Part shown: in pieces, positions 36,335 through 45,034 of the stretch
Position numbering within the stretch: position 1 is the first letter of the stretch
Layout of the letters: each line of letters opens with the position of its first letter
DNA from: Bacillus sp. NTK074B
GTDB taxonomy: Bacteria; Bacillota; Bacilli; Bacillales; Bacillaceae_B
DNA length: 64,000 nt
NCBI RefSeq assembly: GCF_017303375.1
Contig: NZ_JAFKOH010000006.1
Span: forward strand, 62,001 to 126,000
Direction: 5' to 3'
Notes under the pieces: model-generated
Told to the model about the DNA's origin: nothing
What the model saw: the letters and a program-made list of their open reading frames with translations, nothing else
Databases searched by the model: none
Position numbers and translations under genes: made by a program

Positions 36335-37738
36335 TTACACCCAGCCCAGTGCCCTGACAATGGTAGCTACGAGGAATGTAACACCGATGGCAATCGCTGT
36401 CGGGATCGCAAAGGACATGAACGTCCATTTCTTACTTTTCGTTTCTTTATAGATATTCACAAGCGTCGTGCCGCAAGGGAAATGAAGCAGTGAAAAGAGC
36501 ATCATATTGAGTGCCGTGAGCCACGTCCAACCATGACTGACGAAAACGGCTTTTAGTTCTGTCAGGTCATCAAGCTCGAGCATCGCCCCTTGGGAAAGAT
36601 ACGCCATGATCAGGATCGGTACGACTATTTCGTTGGCCGGAAGCCCGATGATGAAGGCAGCCATGATGAACCCATCCATACCTAGAGCCTGACCGAACGG
36701 ATCAAGAAAGTTTACGAAATGCATTAGAATGCTCGTGTCGCCGATATTGATATTGGCGATGATCCAAGTGATGATTGAAGCTGGTGCTGCCACGATCACA
36801 GCTCTTTTTAATACATACCAGGATTTATCAAGACTTGAACGTAACACGGTATTCCAGATTTTCGGACGACGGTATGGCGGCAATTCCAGTGTATAATGGG
36901 TCGGAACCCCTTTAAGGGCTGTTTTGGATAACACCCACGATACGGCAATGGTCACTGTAATTCCGATCATCACCATGGTCATGACCATTCCTGCCGTCAC
37001 AAGGGAAGCCATTCCCCCTGCATATCCTGCTGCCATGAATAAGGAAGCGAGCAGGATCAATGTCGGCCAGCGTCCATTACAGGGAACGAAGTTGTTTGTC
37101 AGAATGGCAAGCATCCGTTCTCTTGGCGATTCAATAATCCTGGTCGACATGATGGCAGCGGCGTTACACCCGAAGCCCATTGCCATCGTCAAGGATTGCT
37201 TTCCGTGTCCTCCTGCCTTCTTAAAGAGGCGATCCATGTTAAAGGCAACACGAGGTAAATAGCCATAGTTCTCAAGCAGCGCAAATGCCGGGAAGAAGAT
37301 CGCCATCGGGGGAAGCATGACGCTGATCACCCACCCGGTTCCCCTGAAGAAACCAAGTACCAGTACACCATGCAGCCATGCAGGTGCATTCATGGCATTA
37401 AAGAGCAGAGTCAGCTGTCCTTCCATCCAGGCGAAACCTTGTGCCAGCATACTGGATGGGACGTTTGCTCCGGCAATCGTCAGATAGAAAACCGCTCCAA
37501 GCATGGCAAGCATGATCGGAAATCCCCATATTGGTGAGGTCAGCACTTTATCAAGCTTTTCGGAATGAATTCTTTCTTTATTTTTGTACTTGACGACTTC
37601 CTGACAGATTCCTCTGCTCGTCGAATAGATGTTTTCAACGATCTCATCCCGCAGGTTGTCACTCGACATCCCTTTGGCATGATTGAATAAATGCGCCAGG
37701 CCCTGATCTCCTTCATGTGGTTGCATTGATTGAGACAT
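36335..37738 (-). CDS. feoB: FeoB membrane-permease part (separate gene)
   Basis: The 467-residue protein matches the C-terminal transport part of FeoB: nucleoside-recognition (Gate) domains with GFFRGTGWVISVMLPPMAIFFPAF, FGCNAAAIMSTRII and NNFVPCNGRWPTLILLASLF, and the later GLPANEIVVPILIMAYL. FeoB imports ferrous iron across the membrane. Here the G-protein domain is a separate upstream gene that overlaps it by 26 bp in another frame. The permease has its own AAGGGAGGAGG site inside that gene, so this is an evolved split rather than a sequencing error. Confidence 0.88.
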   Translation of the reverse strand: MSQSMQPHEGDQGLAHLFNHAKGMSSDNLRDEIVENIYSTSRGICQEVVKYKNKERIHSEKLDKVLTSPIWGFPIMLAMLGAVFYLTIAGANVPSSMLAQGFAWMEGQLTLLFNAMNAPAWLHGVLVLGFFRGTGWVISVMLPPMAIFFPAFALLENYGYLPRVAFNMDRLFKKAGGHGKQSLTMAMGFGCNAAAIMSTRIIESPRERMLAILTNNFVPCNGRWPTLILLASLFMAAGYAGGMASLVTAGMVMTMVMIGITVTIAVSWVLSKTALKGVPTHYTLELPPYRRPKIWNTVLRSSLDKSWYVLKRAVIVAAPASIITWIIANINIGDTSILMHFVNFLDPFGQALGMDGFIMAAFIIGLPANEIVVPILIMAYLSQGAMLELDDLTELKAVFVSHGWTWLTALNMMLFSLLHFPCGTTLVNIYKETKSKKWTFMSFAIPTAIAIGVTFLVATIVRALGWV

Positions 37739-38438
37739 TTGTCATTCCTCCTCCCTTACGTTCCCTCCTGAAGTAGTCATTCAACGAGTTTAGTATACTT
37801 TCATCTCCATCTAATAATCGCAAGGAAATCCATCGAATCGGGAACTCATCCCCAATCATCTGCCGTACTTTTGGTGAGAGCTCTTCGATTTTTGCTTCGA
37901 TATCCTCTGAATAGGTCATGCGGTATGGGGTGGTCGGTACATTTCCTTGGGCCATTTCTTGGACAATATTCAATAACTCTTTGATGCCCGTTTTATTTCT
38001 TGCCGATATCTTCACAACAGGTACACCAAGTTTTTTACTGAGTGCCTCACTATTTACTTCGATTCCTTTTTTCTTTGCTTCATCCATTAGGTTGAGGGCC
38101 ACGATCACTCGATCCGTCATTTCCATCACTTGCAGGGCCAGGTTCATATTTCTTTCCAAGGACGTTGCATCGAGGACGACAAGTGTCACATCCGGTTTAT
38201 CGAAAATAATATAATCACGGGCAACCTCTTCGTCCGCTGAATTGGAATAAAGGGAGTACGTTCCTGGCAGGTCAACGATGGTGAAATCCGATCCATTGTG
38301 CTTGAACTCACCTTCAGCGTGTATGACCGTTTTTCCCGGCCAGTTCCCAGTGTGCTGACGTAATCCCGTCAGCAAATTAAATAACGTACTTTTCCCTGTA
38401 TTCGGATTTCCTGCAAGAGCAATTCTGTATGAACCCAT
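37713..38438 (-). CDS. feoB: FeoB GTPase part (separate gene)
   Basis: The 241-residue protein is the cytosolic G domain of FeoB: G1 GNPNTGKST (about residues 10-18), G2 HTGNWPGKT, G3 DLPGTYSL, G4 ALNLMDEA and G5 ISARNKTG, then the helical GDI-like region to about residue 220. It would regulate iron flow through the permease encoded next. It ends 26 bp inside the permease gene and follows feoA by 2 bp. The two proteins together cover a complete FeoB. Confidence 0.9.
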   Translation of the reverse strand: MGSYRIALAGNPNTGKSTLFNLLTGLRQHTGNWPGKTVIHAEGEFKHNGSDFTIVDLPGTYSLYSNSADEEVARDYIIFDKPDVTLVVLDATSLERNMNLALQVMEMTDRVIVALNLMDEAKKKGIEVNSEALSKKLGVPVVKISARNKTGIKELLNIVQEMAQGNVPTTPYRMTYSEDIEAKIEELSPKVRQMIGDEFPIRWISLRLLDGDESILNSLNDYFRRERKGGGMTNVSINATT

Positions 38439-38440
38439 GG

Positions 38441-38692
38441 TTACGCACCTCCCAATTTCTCAACATGAATCCTTGAACTTTCTTCTTTTCGCAGTGCAAT
38501 CGTCGTGTCACTGACCCGAAAGGCCATAGGGTCACCAAGTGGACTTCTTTGGACGACGGCCACTTCAGATCCCTTCACAAACCCCAGATCCAGCAACCTT
38601 CTCCTCATTGTTCCTTCTAATGATAATGATGTTATAAGAACGCGGTCTCCCGGCTTACACTCAGAAAGCAGCATTGAATTGACTTCGGACAT
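38441..38692 (-). CDS. feoA: ferrous iron transport protein FeoA
   Basis: The 83-residue protein has the SH3-like FeoA fold: PGDRVLITSLSLEGTMRRRLLDLGFVKGSEVAVV, PLGDPMAFRV, and the ending ALRKEESSRIHVEK. It binds FeoB and is required for full Fe(II) uptake. GGAGG lies before the ATG. It is the first gene of feoA-feoB(GTPase)-feoB(permease), downstream of a clear sigma-A promoter and a predicted MntR box. Confidence 0.93.
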   Translation of the reverse strand: MSEVNSMLLSECKPGDRVLITSLSLEGTMRRRLLDLGFVKGSEVAVVQRSPLGDPMAFRVSDTTIALRKEESSRIHVEKLGGA

Positions 38693-38733
38693 GTTTCATT
38701 CCTCCGGTAAATTATATTGTCTTCACGTTAAAA

Positions 38734-38790
38734 AGTTTCCCTTATGCAAATTATATGTTCATCTTATTCCCTTCACTCCTGAAATGTCAA
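38734..38790 (-). promoter_or_regulatory. feo promoter with MntR-like operator
   Basis: On the minus strand, -35 TTGACA is at 38790-38785 and -10 TAAGAT at 38766-38761, spacer 18. Just downstream, TTTGCATAAGGGAAACT (38750-38734) closely matches the MntR box as I recall it from B. subtilis mnt genes (TTTGCCTTAAGGAAACT; mntH version TTTGCATGAGGGAAACT). Its position over the transcription start suits repression. Confidence 0.65.
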
Positions 38791-38844
38791 ACAAAGTTTC
38801 ATATTTTTGTAGATTTTTTAAGTGGACATCCATTTAGGGCATAA

Positions 38845-38878
38845 AAAAAGAAGCATCTGCCAGCCAGATACCCCTTTT
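38845..38878 (-). terminator. intrinsic terminator after the GNAT gene
   Basis: On the minus strand GTATCT / AGATGC with flanking AAG/CTT pairs forms a stem followed by TTTTTTTATG. Confidence 0.65.
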
Positions 38879-38904
38879 TGAATCACACATATGAAACTCA
38901 CGTA

Positions 38905-39477
38905 TTAACCCAGATATCCTAATAGATCAAGCTCTCCCTCTTCCCAACCTTTCTCACCAACCGCTTTAATCATGAGCTCATTGATGACTCCATGTCCGAT
39001 TCCGTATGTCGTTTGATCCTTATCGTTGATCTTTAACCACTTGCATCGATTCTGTACCCTTTGGAACCCGTTATGTTCATATAAATCAGGATTATCCGCG
39101 AATAACACAATAAAGTCAATGTCCCGATCATGACAAAATTCATCTGTTTTCTTTAATAATTGAGACCCGATCCCCTGAGAACGCATATTGGATGAAACAC
39201 ACACATCAATGAGGCTTAACACATTTATACGCTCTCCATTCAGATTCATCACCCGATAATCACATGCAATATGACCAACCAAACAATCCTCTGTGTATGC
39301 CAGAAATCTTAAGTGAGGCTTCTGTTTGAAATAGATCCTGTCCACAGGATACCCACCTCCGAAGCACTCACATAATAACCGTTGCAGGTGATCTCGATTG
39401 TTTCCGTTTATATCAAATTCCGAAACTATACTTATCTCAACAGTATTCAATAACTCTTCCCCCCAATCGATAAACAA
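38905..39477 (-). CDS. GNAT-family N-acetyltransferase
   Basis: The roughly 190-residue protein shows the GNAT fold: DVCVSSNMRSQGIGSQLLKKTDEF is the acetyl-CoA pyrophosphate-binding motif A (R-x-x-G-I-G-x), and LYEHNGFQRV is the terminal motif B. The upper start is a TTG at 39477 with AGAGG before it. A second TTG 27 bases later (39450) follows GGGGGGAAGAG and is equally likely. It lies 11 bp after the small membrane gene upstream, so the two probably form an operon. The substrate is unknown. Confidence 0.78.
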   Translation of the reverse strand: MFIDWGEELLNTVEISIVSEFDINGNNRDHLQRLLCECFGGGYPVDRIYFKQKPHLRFLAYTEDCLVGHIACDYRVMNLNGERINVLSLIDVCVSSNMRSQGIGSQLLKKTDEFCHDRDIDFIVLFADNPDLYEHNGFQRVQNRCKWLKINDKDQTTYGIGHGVINELMIKAVGEKGWEEGELDLLGYLG

Positions 39478-39488
39478 TATGCCTACCT

Positions 39489-39773
39489 CTATACAGGCTT
39501 TAAGATTGTCCTTTGCAGTGGAACTCCTCCCATTGAAACATTCCGTTCAATAAATAAATACCTACGACCGTCTATATCGAATTTCCTGTCACCCTTATAT
39601 TCCACGTTTCTCCCCTGCTTTGCAAGCTCTCGTTTGATCGCTTCAATATACTCTTTTTCTTTAAAATATCGCTCTTCAAAATCGATCTGAATATGTCCTT
39701 TTCTGTAGCCCATCAGCCAATTGAATAGAAAAAGTGCTCCGCACCCCGCAATGATGATCCAGATGAGTTCCAT
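39489..39773 (-). CDS. single-helix membrane protein with a basic cytoplasmic tail
   Basis: The 94-residue protein has one hydrophobic N-terminal helix (about residues 3-22) followed by a soluble region rich in charged residues (YFKEKEYIEAIKRELAKQGR). I chose ATG 39773, which has AAGGAG at a proper distance; the upstream ATG touches the site directly. It precedes the GNAT gene by 11 bp. The family is not recognised. Confidence 0.6.
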   Translation of the reverse strand: MELIWIIIAGCGALFLFNWLMGYRKGHIQIDFEERYFKEKEYIEAIKRELAKQGRNVEYKGDRKFDIDGRRYLFIERNVSMGGVPLQRTILKPV

Positions 39774-39937
39774 TTCGTTCATCTCCTTTTCCTTCTTTTA
39801 CCTATATACGGATTAAATCAACCATTTGTTTCACAATACACCAAAAAGGAGTTCACCCAATCACATCACATGATTAACCTTCGGAACTTGTGGTAAGTTA
39901 AACATGTTGAAATTAATGGATAAGGAGTGAATATTCA

Positions 39938-40612
39938 ATGTCTACAAAAGACCAAATCAAGCAAGACATTTTAGATGCCTACCATTTCAGACATGCCACC
40001 AAGGAATTTGATCCGAATAAAAGGGTGTCCGATGACGATTTCAGATTCATTATGGAAACGGGCCGCCTGTCTCCAAGTTCCTTCGGATTCGAGCCATGGA
40101 GATTCCTGGTCATCCAAAATCCTGAACTTAGGGAAAAGATTAAGAACACAGCTTGGGGAGCATACGGTAAACTCCCTGATGCCAGTCATTTCGTCGTAAT
40201 CCTGGCGAGAACCAAACAGGATACCAAGTACGATTCTGACTATTTACAGGATCATTTCAAATATAAGAAGAATATGCCTGAAGATCATTTGGCAAAGTAC
40301 TTAGAGCGGATTGAACAATTCCAGAAAGTTGATTTCGATTTACTTGAAGGAGACCGGCCTCTATACGACTGGGCGGGAAAGCAGACGTATATTGCCCTTG
40401 GCAATATGATGACCGCCGCTGCCCAAATCGGAGTAGATTCCTGCCCGATCGAAGGGTTTGATATTGAGAAGATGAATAAGCTGCTAGAGGAGGAAGGTTT
40501 ACTGGAAGACGGCAGCTTCAGCATTTCCGTCATGGTGGCTTTCGGTTACCGGGTCAAAGATCCAGCGCCGAAATCCCGTCGTCCATTTGATGATATCGTG
40601 AAGTTTGTTTAA
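39938..40612 (+). CDS. NAD(P)H-dependent nitroreductase (YfkO/MhqN-like)
   Basis: The 224-residue FMN protein has the nitroreductase signature FRHATKEFDPNKRVSDDDF, the LSPSSFGFEPWRFLV segment for flavin and substrate contact, and the WAGKQTYIALGNMMTAAAQIGVDSCPIEGF stretch of the second half. It would reduce nitroaromatics or quinones with NAD(P)H. AAGGAG precedes the ATG. A perfect terminator hairpin follows. The closest known relative appears to be B. subtilis YfkO, by memory of the pattern. Confidence 0.85.
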   Translation: MSTKDQIKQDILDAYHFRHATKEFDPNKRVSDDDFRFIMETGRLSPSSFGFEPWRFLVIQNPELREKIKNTAWGAYGKLPDASHFVVILARTKQDTKYDSDYLQDHFKYKKNMPEDHLAKYLERIEQFQKVDFDLLEGDRPLYDWAGKQTYIALGNMMTAAAQIGVDSCPIEGFDIEKMNKLLEEEGLLEDGSFSISVMVAFGYRVKDPAPKSRRPFDDIVKFV

Positions 40613-40619
40613 TTAAATA

Positions 40620-40653
40620 AAAGGAATCCCGCAATCGTCGGGATTCCTTTTTT
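40620..40653 (+). terminator. intrinsic terminator of the nitroreductase gene
   Basis: A 12-bp stem AAAGGAATCCCG / CGGGATTCCTTT is followed by TTTTTT. Confidence 0.88.
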
Positions 40654-40659
40654 CGCTTA

Positions 40660-41907
40660 TTATCCTGCCTCTGTCTTAATGGCTTTTTGCAATTCGATCT
40701 TCACCGTTGTACCTTTGTTCAGTTCACTTTCCACTTCAATTTTCCCCTTCATGGAATGAACAATGATCGTGGCTGCCATTATCCCGAGGCCCGTACCTTC
40801 ATCCTTTGTTGTAAAGAACGGTTCACCGAAACGTCGAATCTGCTCTTCGGTCATTCCTTTTCCTGAATCAGAAATGGAAATGATTACGTTCTCCTTCTCG
40901 ACCATTCCAATCGATATCTGCCCACCCCGAGGCATGGACTCTATAGCGTTGGTCATGATATTCCCCATGCATTTAATAAAAATATGGCGTTGCCCTTCTA
41001 CATGAATACCCTCTAAAAGTTGATATCGGAAGGAGATATGTGTAGCCTTTGGTTTCACGATGTCAATCAGCTCCATAAGACAATCCTTTACATCGATACT
41101 TTCCGCCTTTTCTGGCGTTGAATTGGTAAACGTCAAATATTCCTCTATGACTTGAGTCGCCTGATCAATCCCTTTTAAAGACAAATCTATAAATTCTTTC
41201 TGTGTTTTTTCGTCTTTTTCTTCTTGTACCAGCTGCAGAAATCCTTTGGATGAAGTTAATGGATTTCGGATTTCATGGGAAAGACTCGCCGCCAACCGGC
41301 TCACAACCTGAATCTTCTCGTGTTGAGACAGAGTCTTTTTCAGCTCCATTAATTTCCGTATCATCTCCGCGATCATCACAGAGATAACAGTGGCAGCCAG
41401 GGGAATAAGAACGAGATACAGATACTCATCCATCGTGACTTCTGCTTGATGAATATACCCAAATAGAAGGTTAAATATCGTCATACTGAAACAGATGATA
41501 ACCAGGAATAGCATTTTCACTTTTTTCTTAGCGCGCAGAAACCCTTTTGAAAAGGCTGCCAAAATTAAAAAGGTGACAAAATAGTTGAGAATCACTAAAT
41601 GGATAAGACCGCTCCCAATGATGACGAACCGCAGTGCTATGATAATGATCAATAGAACAAAGGAAACAACCGGGCCAAAATATAAGCTTGCCAGAAAAAA
41701 GGGGATCCTTCGCAAATCTACATAGACGCCATTTGCGAGCTTATTACTGAACATCACACATAATAGAATCGTAACGGTGGATAGGATGATGACAATCCCT
41801 TTTGAAGGGTGCTTCTTTGTGGCGTCATAATAAAGGGCGAAAAGGAGTAGTCCCACTAGAATAAATAAAAAGTTCATTAATAAGTTCGTTAAGACAGAAT
41901 CATGCAA
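40660..41907 (-). CDS. KinB-like sensor histidine kinase (5TMR-LYT type)
   Basis: The 415-residue protein has six or so N-terminal membrane helices (to about residue 185) with the 5TMR-LYT feature DLRRIPFFLASLYFGPV. Then come the phospho-acceptor His211 (SLSHEIRNPLTSSKG) and the ATPase boxes (N-box NIMTNAIESM, G1 DSGKGM, F-box FFTTKDEGTGLG). The layout equals B. subtilis KinB, a kinase that feeds the Spo0 phosphorelay. No response regulator lies beside it, as expected of orphan phosphorelay kinases. The start is TTG 41907 after GAGGGGTG; a nearby ATG is out of frame. Confidence 0.85.
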   Translation of the reverse strand: MHDSVLTNLLMNFLFILVGLLLFALYYDATKKHPSKGIVIILSTVTILLCVMFSNKLANGVYVDLRRIPFFLASLYFGPVVSFVLLIIIIALRFVIIGSGLIHLVILNYFVTFLILAAFSKGFLRAKKKVKMLFLVIICFSMTIFNLLFGYIHQAEVTMDEYLYLVLIPLAATVISVMIAEMIRKLMELKKTLSQHEKIQVVSRLAASLSHEIRNPLTSSKGFLQLVQEEKDEKTQKEFIDLSLKGIDQATQVIEEYLTFTNSTPEKAESIDVKDCLMELIDIVKPKATHISFRYQLLEGIHVEGQRHIFIKCMGNIMTNAIESMPRGGQISIGMVEKENVIISISDSGKGMTEEQIRRFGEPFFTTKDEGTGLGIMAATIIVHSMKGKIEVESELNKGTTVKIELQKAIKTEAG

Positions 41908-41944
41908 ACAAACACCCCTCTTTCATTTCAATCGGTAACCTTTA

Positions 41945-42514
41945 TCATGTGTGAATTTCATAATCGTGGTTCCGATCTTCCTCTTTTATCAATTGTGTAG
42001 AGGCCGAACATCCCCCGATCAGCACTCCTTTATGATTAAATAATGGATGGCAGTTTACATCATACTCATACATTTGATCAGCTATCGGGAATGTGATAAT
42101 TTTTCTCAATGATGTACGGTTCTTTATTACCTCTTCTTTTACTTTCATTAATTCCCTCGTACCGTGGTTGTCCCCTAATTCCACATCGTTCCTACCAATC
42201 ACAGCGACGGGGTCAAGTTCAGGATTCGGGTTAAAAATCCACGTATATCTTAGGTCCAAATCAAAATGGGCGATCACCATGGGAGAATCTTGGAGGGCAA
42301 AATAAAAGGGATTTTCTTCTAATTCGAAGATGGAAACATGAAATTTCAATAAGTCCGCCAAGTTCTCTGCCAGCCTCTTACTTGGAATTCTTACGCCACT
42401 TTCAATCTTTGAATAATAAGATCTATCGATGTGAACTAAATAGGCAATGTCTTCTTGGCTATACCCCTTCATTTTTCTTAATCTCTCTAGCCAATTTCTC
42501 TTCTGATGACTCAT
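41945..42514 (-). CDS. XRE-family regulator with a PAS-like sensor domain
   Basis: The 189-residue protein joins an N-terminal HTH_3 (LRKMKGYSQEDIAYLVHIDRSY, residues about 12-60) with a PAS-like domain (about 65-175) that begins PFYFALQDSPMVIAHFDLDLRYTWIFNP. The second ATG (42514) has proper GGAGGG spacing. It lies upstream of the KinB-like kinase with a 37-bp gap and the same direction, so co-transcription is likely. Ligand and targets are unknown. Confidence 0.8.
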   Translation of the reverse strand: MSHQKRNWLERLRKMKGYSQEDIAYLVHIDRSYYSKIESGVRIPSKRLAENLADLLKFHVSIFELEENPFYFALQDSPMVIAHFDLDLRYTWIFNPNPELDPVAVIGRNDVELGDNHGTRELMKVKEEVIKNRTSLRKIITFPIADQMYEYDVNCHPLFNHKGVLIGGCSASTQLIKEEDRNHDYEIHT

Positions 42515-42690
42515 TCGCATCCCTCCTAAAAAACCTTTCTAGTTCTATTATACTGATTCAATATTCAAAAACTATGTGACTATTTTGTCACTATTGCAAA
42601 ATAACGTAAAACCGACTAAAAGCCCTACAATAAAGGAAAAAACAGAAAATATATTCAAATAAAATGGAAATTGAAACGCCTTTCCTTCAT

Positions 42691-42721
42691 AAAAAAAGAA
42701 CCTCAGGAGTCATCCTGAAGT
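42691..42721 (-). terminator. intrinsic terminator of the C45 peptidase-like gene
   Basis: On the minus strand ACTTCAGGA / TCCTGAGGT forms a 9-bp stem followed by TCTTTTTTT. Confidence 0.85.
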
Positions 42722-42725
42722 CCTG

Positions 42726-43787
42726 TTATTTATCTTTAAACCAATCGGCTCCCTCATCCATATGAACAAAGGGAATGTCTGTAGCCACTTCACCTATGAT
42801 TTTCTCCGTCTCGATATCCTTCCCTTCGAGCCACTCAGCAAAGTCAAACACAACCGGCTCCCTGTCCCCTCCGAGAGCAAACCAGGCTTTCATCTCTTTC
42901 GGAAGATATGCCGATGTATGAATCGTCCCTGCCCAGCTGCCGTAAAGATCTGAAAAAACACCTTTATCTGTGTCATTCATTAACCTAAAGGCACTCCGAG
43001 CATCACCAGTACCGTTCTCCTGAATGATTTCCAACCTTCGTTTAGAATCAACCAGGTGATTCCGGTTCTCTTGGGTCATCACTTCAAAATGATTGGTACA
43101 TGCATTGGACTCTCGAACCTCCACCCCGCGCGGTGAGGTCTCCACGATAAACGTTTCCCCGCTCCTGTCATAAACGACGTAGCTGAATGAGTGCCGGTGA
43201 GGGATTTCCTTCAGCATATCAACGGCCTCCGTAACATCTTTACAGGATTCCAGAATCAATCGTCCTATCATACAGCAGATGAAACCATCACCGGGATTTT
43301 TCCGATGCATGAAATTATATCCCAATGCCAAACCTTTTTCGTTCATGCCGTCCATCCTGCCGGTCACGCGCTGACTTGGACCGATGATCGCGTATCCTGT
43401 ATCCGTGGGTTGAAAGAACGTATAGCGCCCCTCATAGGTTTTGGGATGATAATCATAATTTCTGATTAAATAGTCCTTTCCGGTAACAATGGAGCATCCC
43501 GATTTCACGTACTCCACCCGGTAGCCGCCAAACTCCTTCAGTACCCTTTCCATGGGCCATTCAAGTGCCTCCTGTAAGCCAAGGAGTTCCTCCCAGATCC
43601 CTGGGGCAAAGCGTTTGATCGCCACCTCTGTTTCTTTTATGCTGATCGAAAAGCGCGGCTTTCGGACCTTCCACTGATTCTCGCGATTTCGAACCGTGAT
43701 GGAATCCTTTATCCGTTCCCCCTGCATATACCCGAAGTCATAATGGGATCCACGAAATTGAATCACATCGCTATGTATTGTTTTCAT
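42726..43787 (-). CDS. C45-family autoproteolytic acyltransferase/hydrolase
   Basis: The 353-residue Ntn-hydrolase belongs to the acyl-CoA:6-aminopenicillanate acyltransferase-like family. The nucleophile after self-cleavage is expected to be Cys98 in SGCSIVTGKDYLIRNYDYHP, preceded by the FGGYR segment. Later conserved parts are MDGMNEKGLALGYNF and ACTNHF. Members cleave or transfer acyl groups on amides; natural substrates in bacilli are largely unknown. GAGG precedes the ATG. It is a single-gene unit with its own terminator. Confidence 0.83.
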   Translation of the reverse strand: MKTIHSDVIQFRGSHYDFGYMQGERIKDSITVRNRENQWKVRKPRFSISIKETEVAIKRFAPGIWEELLGLQEALEWPMERVLKEFGGYRVEYVKSGCSIVTGKDYLIRNYDYHPKTYEGRYTFFQPTDTGYAIIGPSQRVTGRMDGMNEKGLALGYNFMHRKNPGDGFICCMIGRLILESCKDVTEAVDMLKEIPHRHSFSYVVYDRSGETFIVETSPRGVEVRESNACTNHFEVMTQENRNHLVDSKRRLEIIQENGTGDARSAFRLMNDTDKGVFSDLYGSWAGTIHTSAYLPKEMKAWFALGGDREPVVFDFAEWLEGKDIETEKIIGEVATDIPFVHMDEGADWFKDK

Positions 43788-43867
43788 GCTAATACCTCAT
43801 TTTCGTCAGAATCTATTCTACAAGGATAATAGAAAGGATTGGAAAAGGAAAGCAATCGCCCTCTCTC

Positions 43868-44074
43868 TTATACACGCTTATCAACCGGAAGAAAAACAAT
43901 TATCACCAAGCATATGACGAAAGCCATACCCGTTACCAATAACCCAACAAAAAAACTGATGAAAGCCATAAATCCGTCTTCACCTGGATATTGAGGTACA
44001 TATGTCACCCATTGGTACAGGATAAACAAAAAAAAGAACAAATAGAAACTGCTTCCTACCATTCCTACTTTCAA
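43868..44074 (-). CDS. small two-helix membrane protein, coupled to a 34-residue CxxC gene
   Basis: The 68-residue protein has two hydrophobic helices with an acidic loop (YPGEDG) and a basic end (VDKRV). I chose TTG 44074 because AAAGGGG stands 5 bases before it and the TTG overlaps the stop codon of the upstream small gene (TTGA), a typical coupled arrangement. The family is not recognised. Confidence 0.6.
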   Translation of the reverse strand: MKVGMVGSSFYLFFFLFILYQWVTYVPQYPGEDGFMAFISFFVGLLVTGMAFVICLVIIVFLPVDKRV

Positions 44075-44175
44075 TCGATCCCCTTTCCCCCACACTTATA
44101 GCAGTATCGTAACAGTTTTGGGACCATTTCCTCCATTGCCTCATCGTCCCTTTTGTACACCGACCTCATTTGCAT
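44071..44175 (-). CDS. 34-residue protein with a CxxC motif
   Basis: This short reading frame (MQMRSVYKRDDEAMEE...) starts at ATG 44175, 7 bases after AAAGGAGT, and ends LLRYCYKCGGKGID. A Cys-x-x-Cys pair near the end could bind metal or form a disulfide. It overlaps the following membrane-protein gene by 4 bp. The strong ribosome binding site and the overlap make translation likely. The function is unknown. Confidence 0.55.
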   Translation of the reverse strand: MQMRSVYKRDDEAMEEMVPKLLRYCYKCGGKGID

Positions 44176-44359
44176 TGTCTTCACTCCTTTGCATCCTCTC
44201 ATGGCTATAACGGATGGATACGGAAAAAAGATATGGGTAAAAGTATATTTTACTCTCATATATCCAAGGAGGGGAGTTTTCGTCATAAATTGGTTTCCTC
44301 TCCGTCACTTGTGCTAAAGTGAAATCATAAAAAATCGTTTTCAGAAATGAGGTGCCCTT

Positions 44360-45034
44360 ATGATATCAATTCTTGTGGTTGATGATGATCCACATCTGCG
44401 AAAGCTCGTCCGCGTGTATTTAGAGCAAAATGGATACATGGTGACAGAGGCACCAGACGGGGAAGCGGCTTCCGTCACTCTCCTCCATCAAACTGTCGAT
44501 CTTGCCATTGTCGACCTGATGATGCCGAATAAAGACGGATTTCAGCTCGCAGAAGAAATAAGGTCAGACCATGATATCCCGATCATTATGTTGACGGCCA
44601 GGGGCAGTATCATGGATAAGGCCAAAGGATTCCAGGCGGGCACCGATGATTATATGGTGAAACCCTTTGAGAAGGAAGAGCTCCTCTTCCGGGTGCAGGC
44701 AATCTTGAGACGATTCGAACGCGCAGGTTCGCAAGCCGTCCGCCTTGGAGACATGACCCTGGATAAACGATCTTATGAGGTAAAGGCCGGGAACAGAACC
44801 ATGATTCTCCCCCTCAAGGAATTTGAACTCTTATATTATCTTGCCAGTTTCCCTAACCGGACATTTACAAGGGATGAGCTCATCCAACATATATGGGGAA
44901 TGGACTTTGAAGGGGATGATCGAACTGTCGACGTGCATATTAAAAGACTGCGTGGACGGTTCCGGGATGCTTCCCAGTTCTTTACCATCACCACCGTACG
45001 GGGAGTCGGATACAAATTGGAGGTGCACAAGTGA
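44360..45034 (+). CDS. hssR: heme response regulator HssR
   Basis: The 224-residue OmpR-type regulator has a receiver domain with phospho-acceptor Asp52 (AIVDLMMP) and Lys in DYMVKPFEKEEL, then a winged-helix DNA-binding domain (residues about 130-222, with DRTVDVHIKRLRGRF). It matches staphylococcal HssR in length and in many stretches. It activates hrtBA when heme is in excess. The gene is first in hssR-hssS-hrtB-hrtA and overlaps hssS by 4 bp. Confidence 0.9.
   Translation: MISILVVDDDPHLRKLVRVYLEQNGYMVTEAPDGEAASVTLLHQTVDLAIVDLMMPNKDGFQLAEEIRSDHDIPIIMLTARGSIMDKAKGFQAGTDDYMVKPFEKEELLFRVQAILRRFERAGSQAVRLGDMTLDKRSYEVKAGNRTMILPLKEFELLYYLASFPNRTFTRDELIQHIWGMDFEGDDRTVDVHIKRLRGRFRDASQFFTITTVRGVGYKLEVHK

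Noticed and set aside
36335-37738. feoB frameshift pseudogene
   Set aside because: The permease part has its own ribosome binding site and ATG in the overlap, and both halves keep all motifs.
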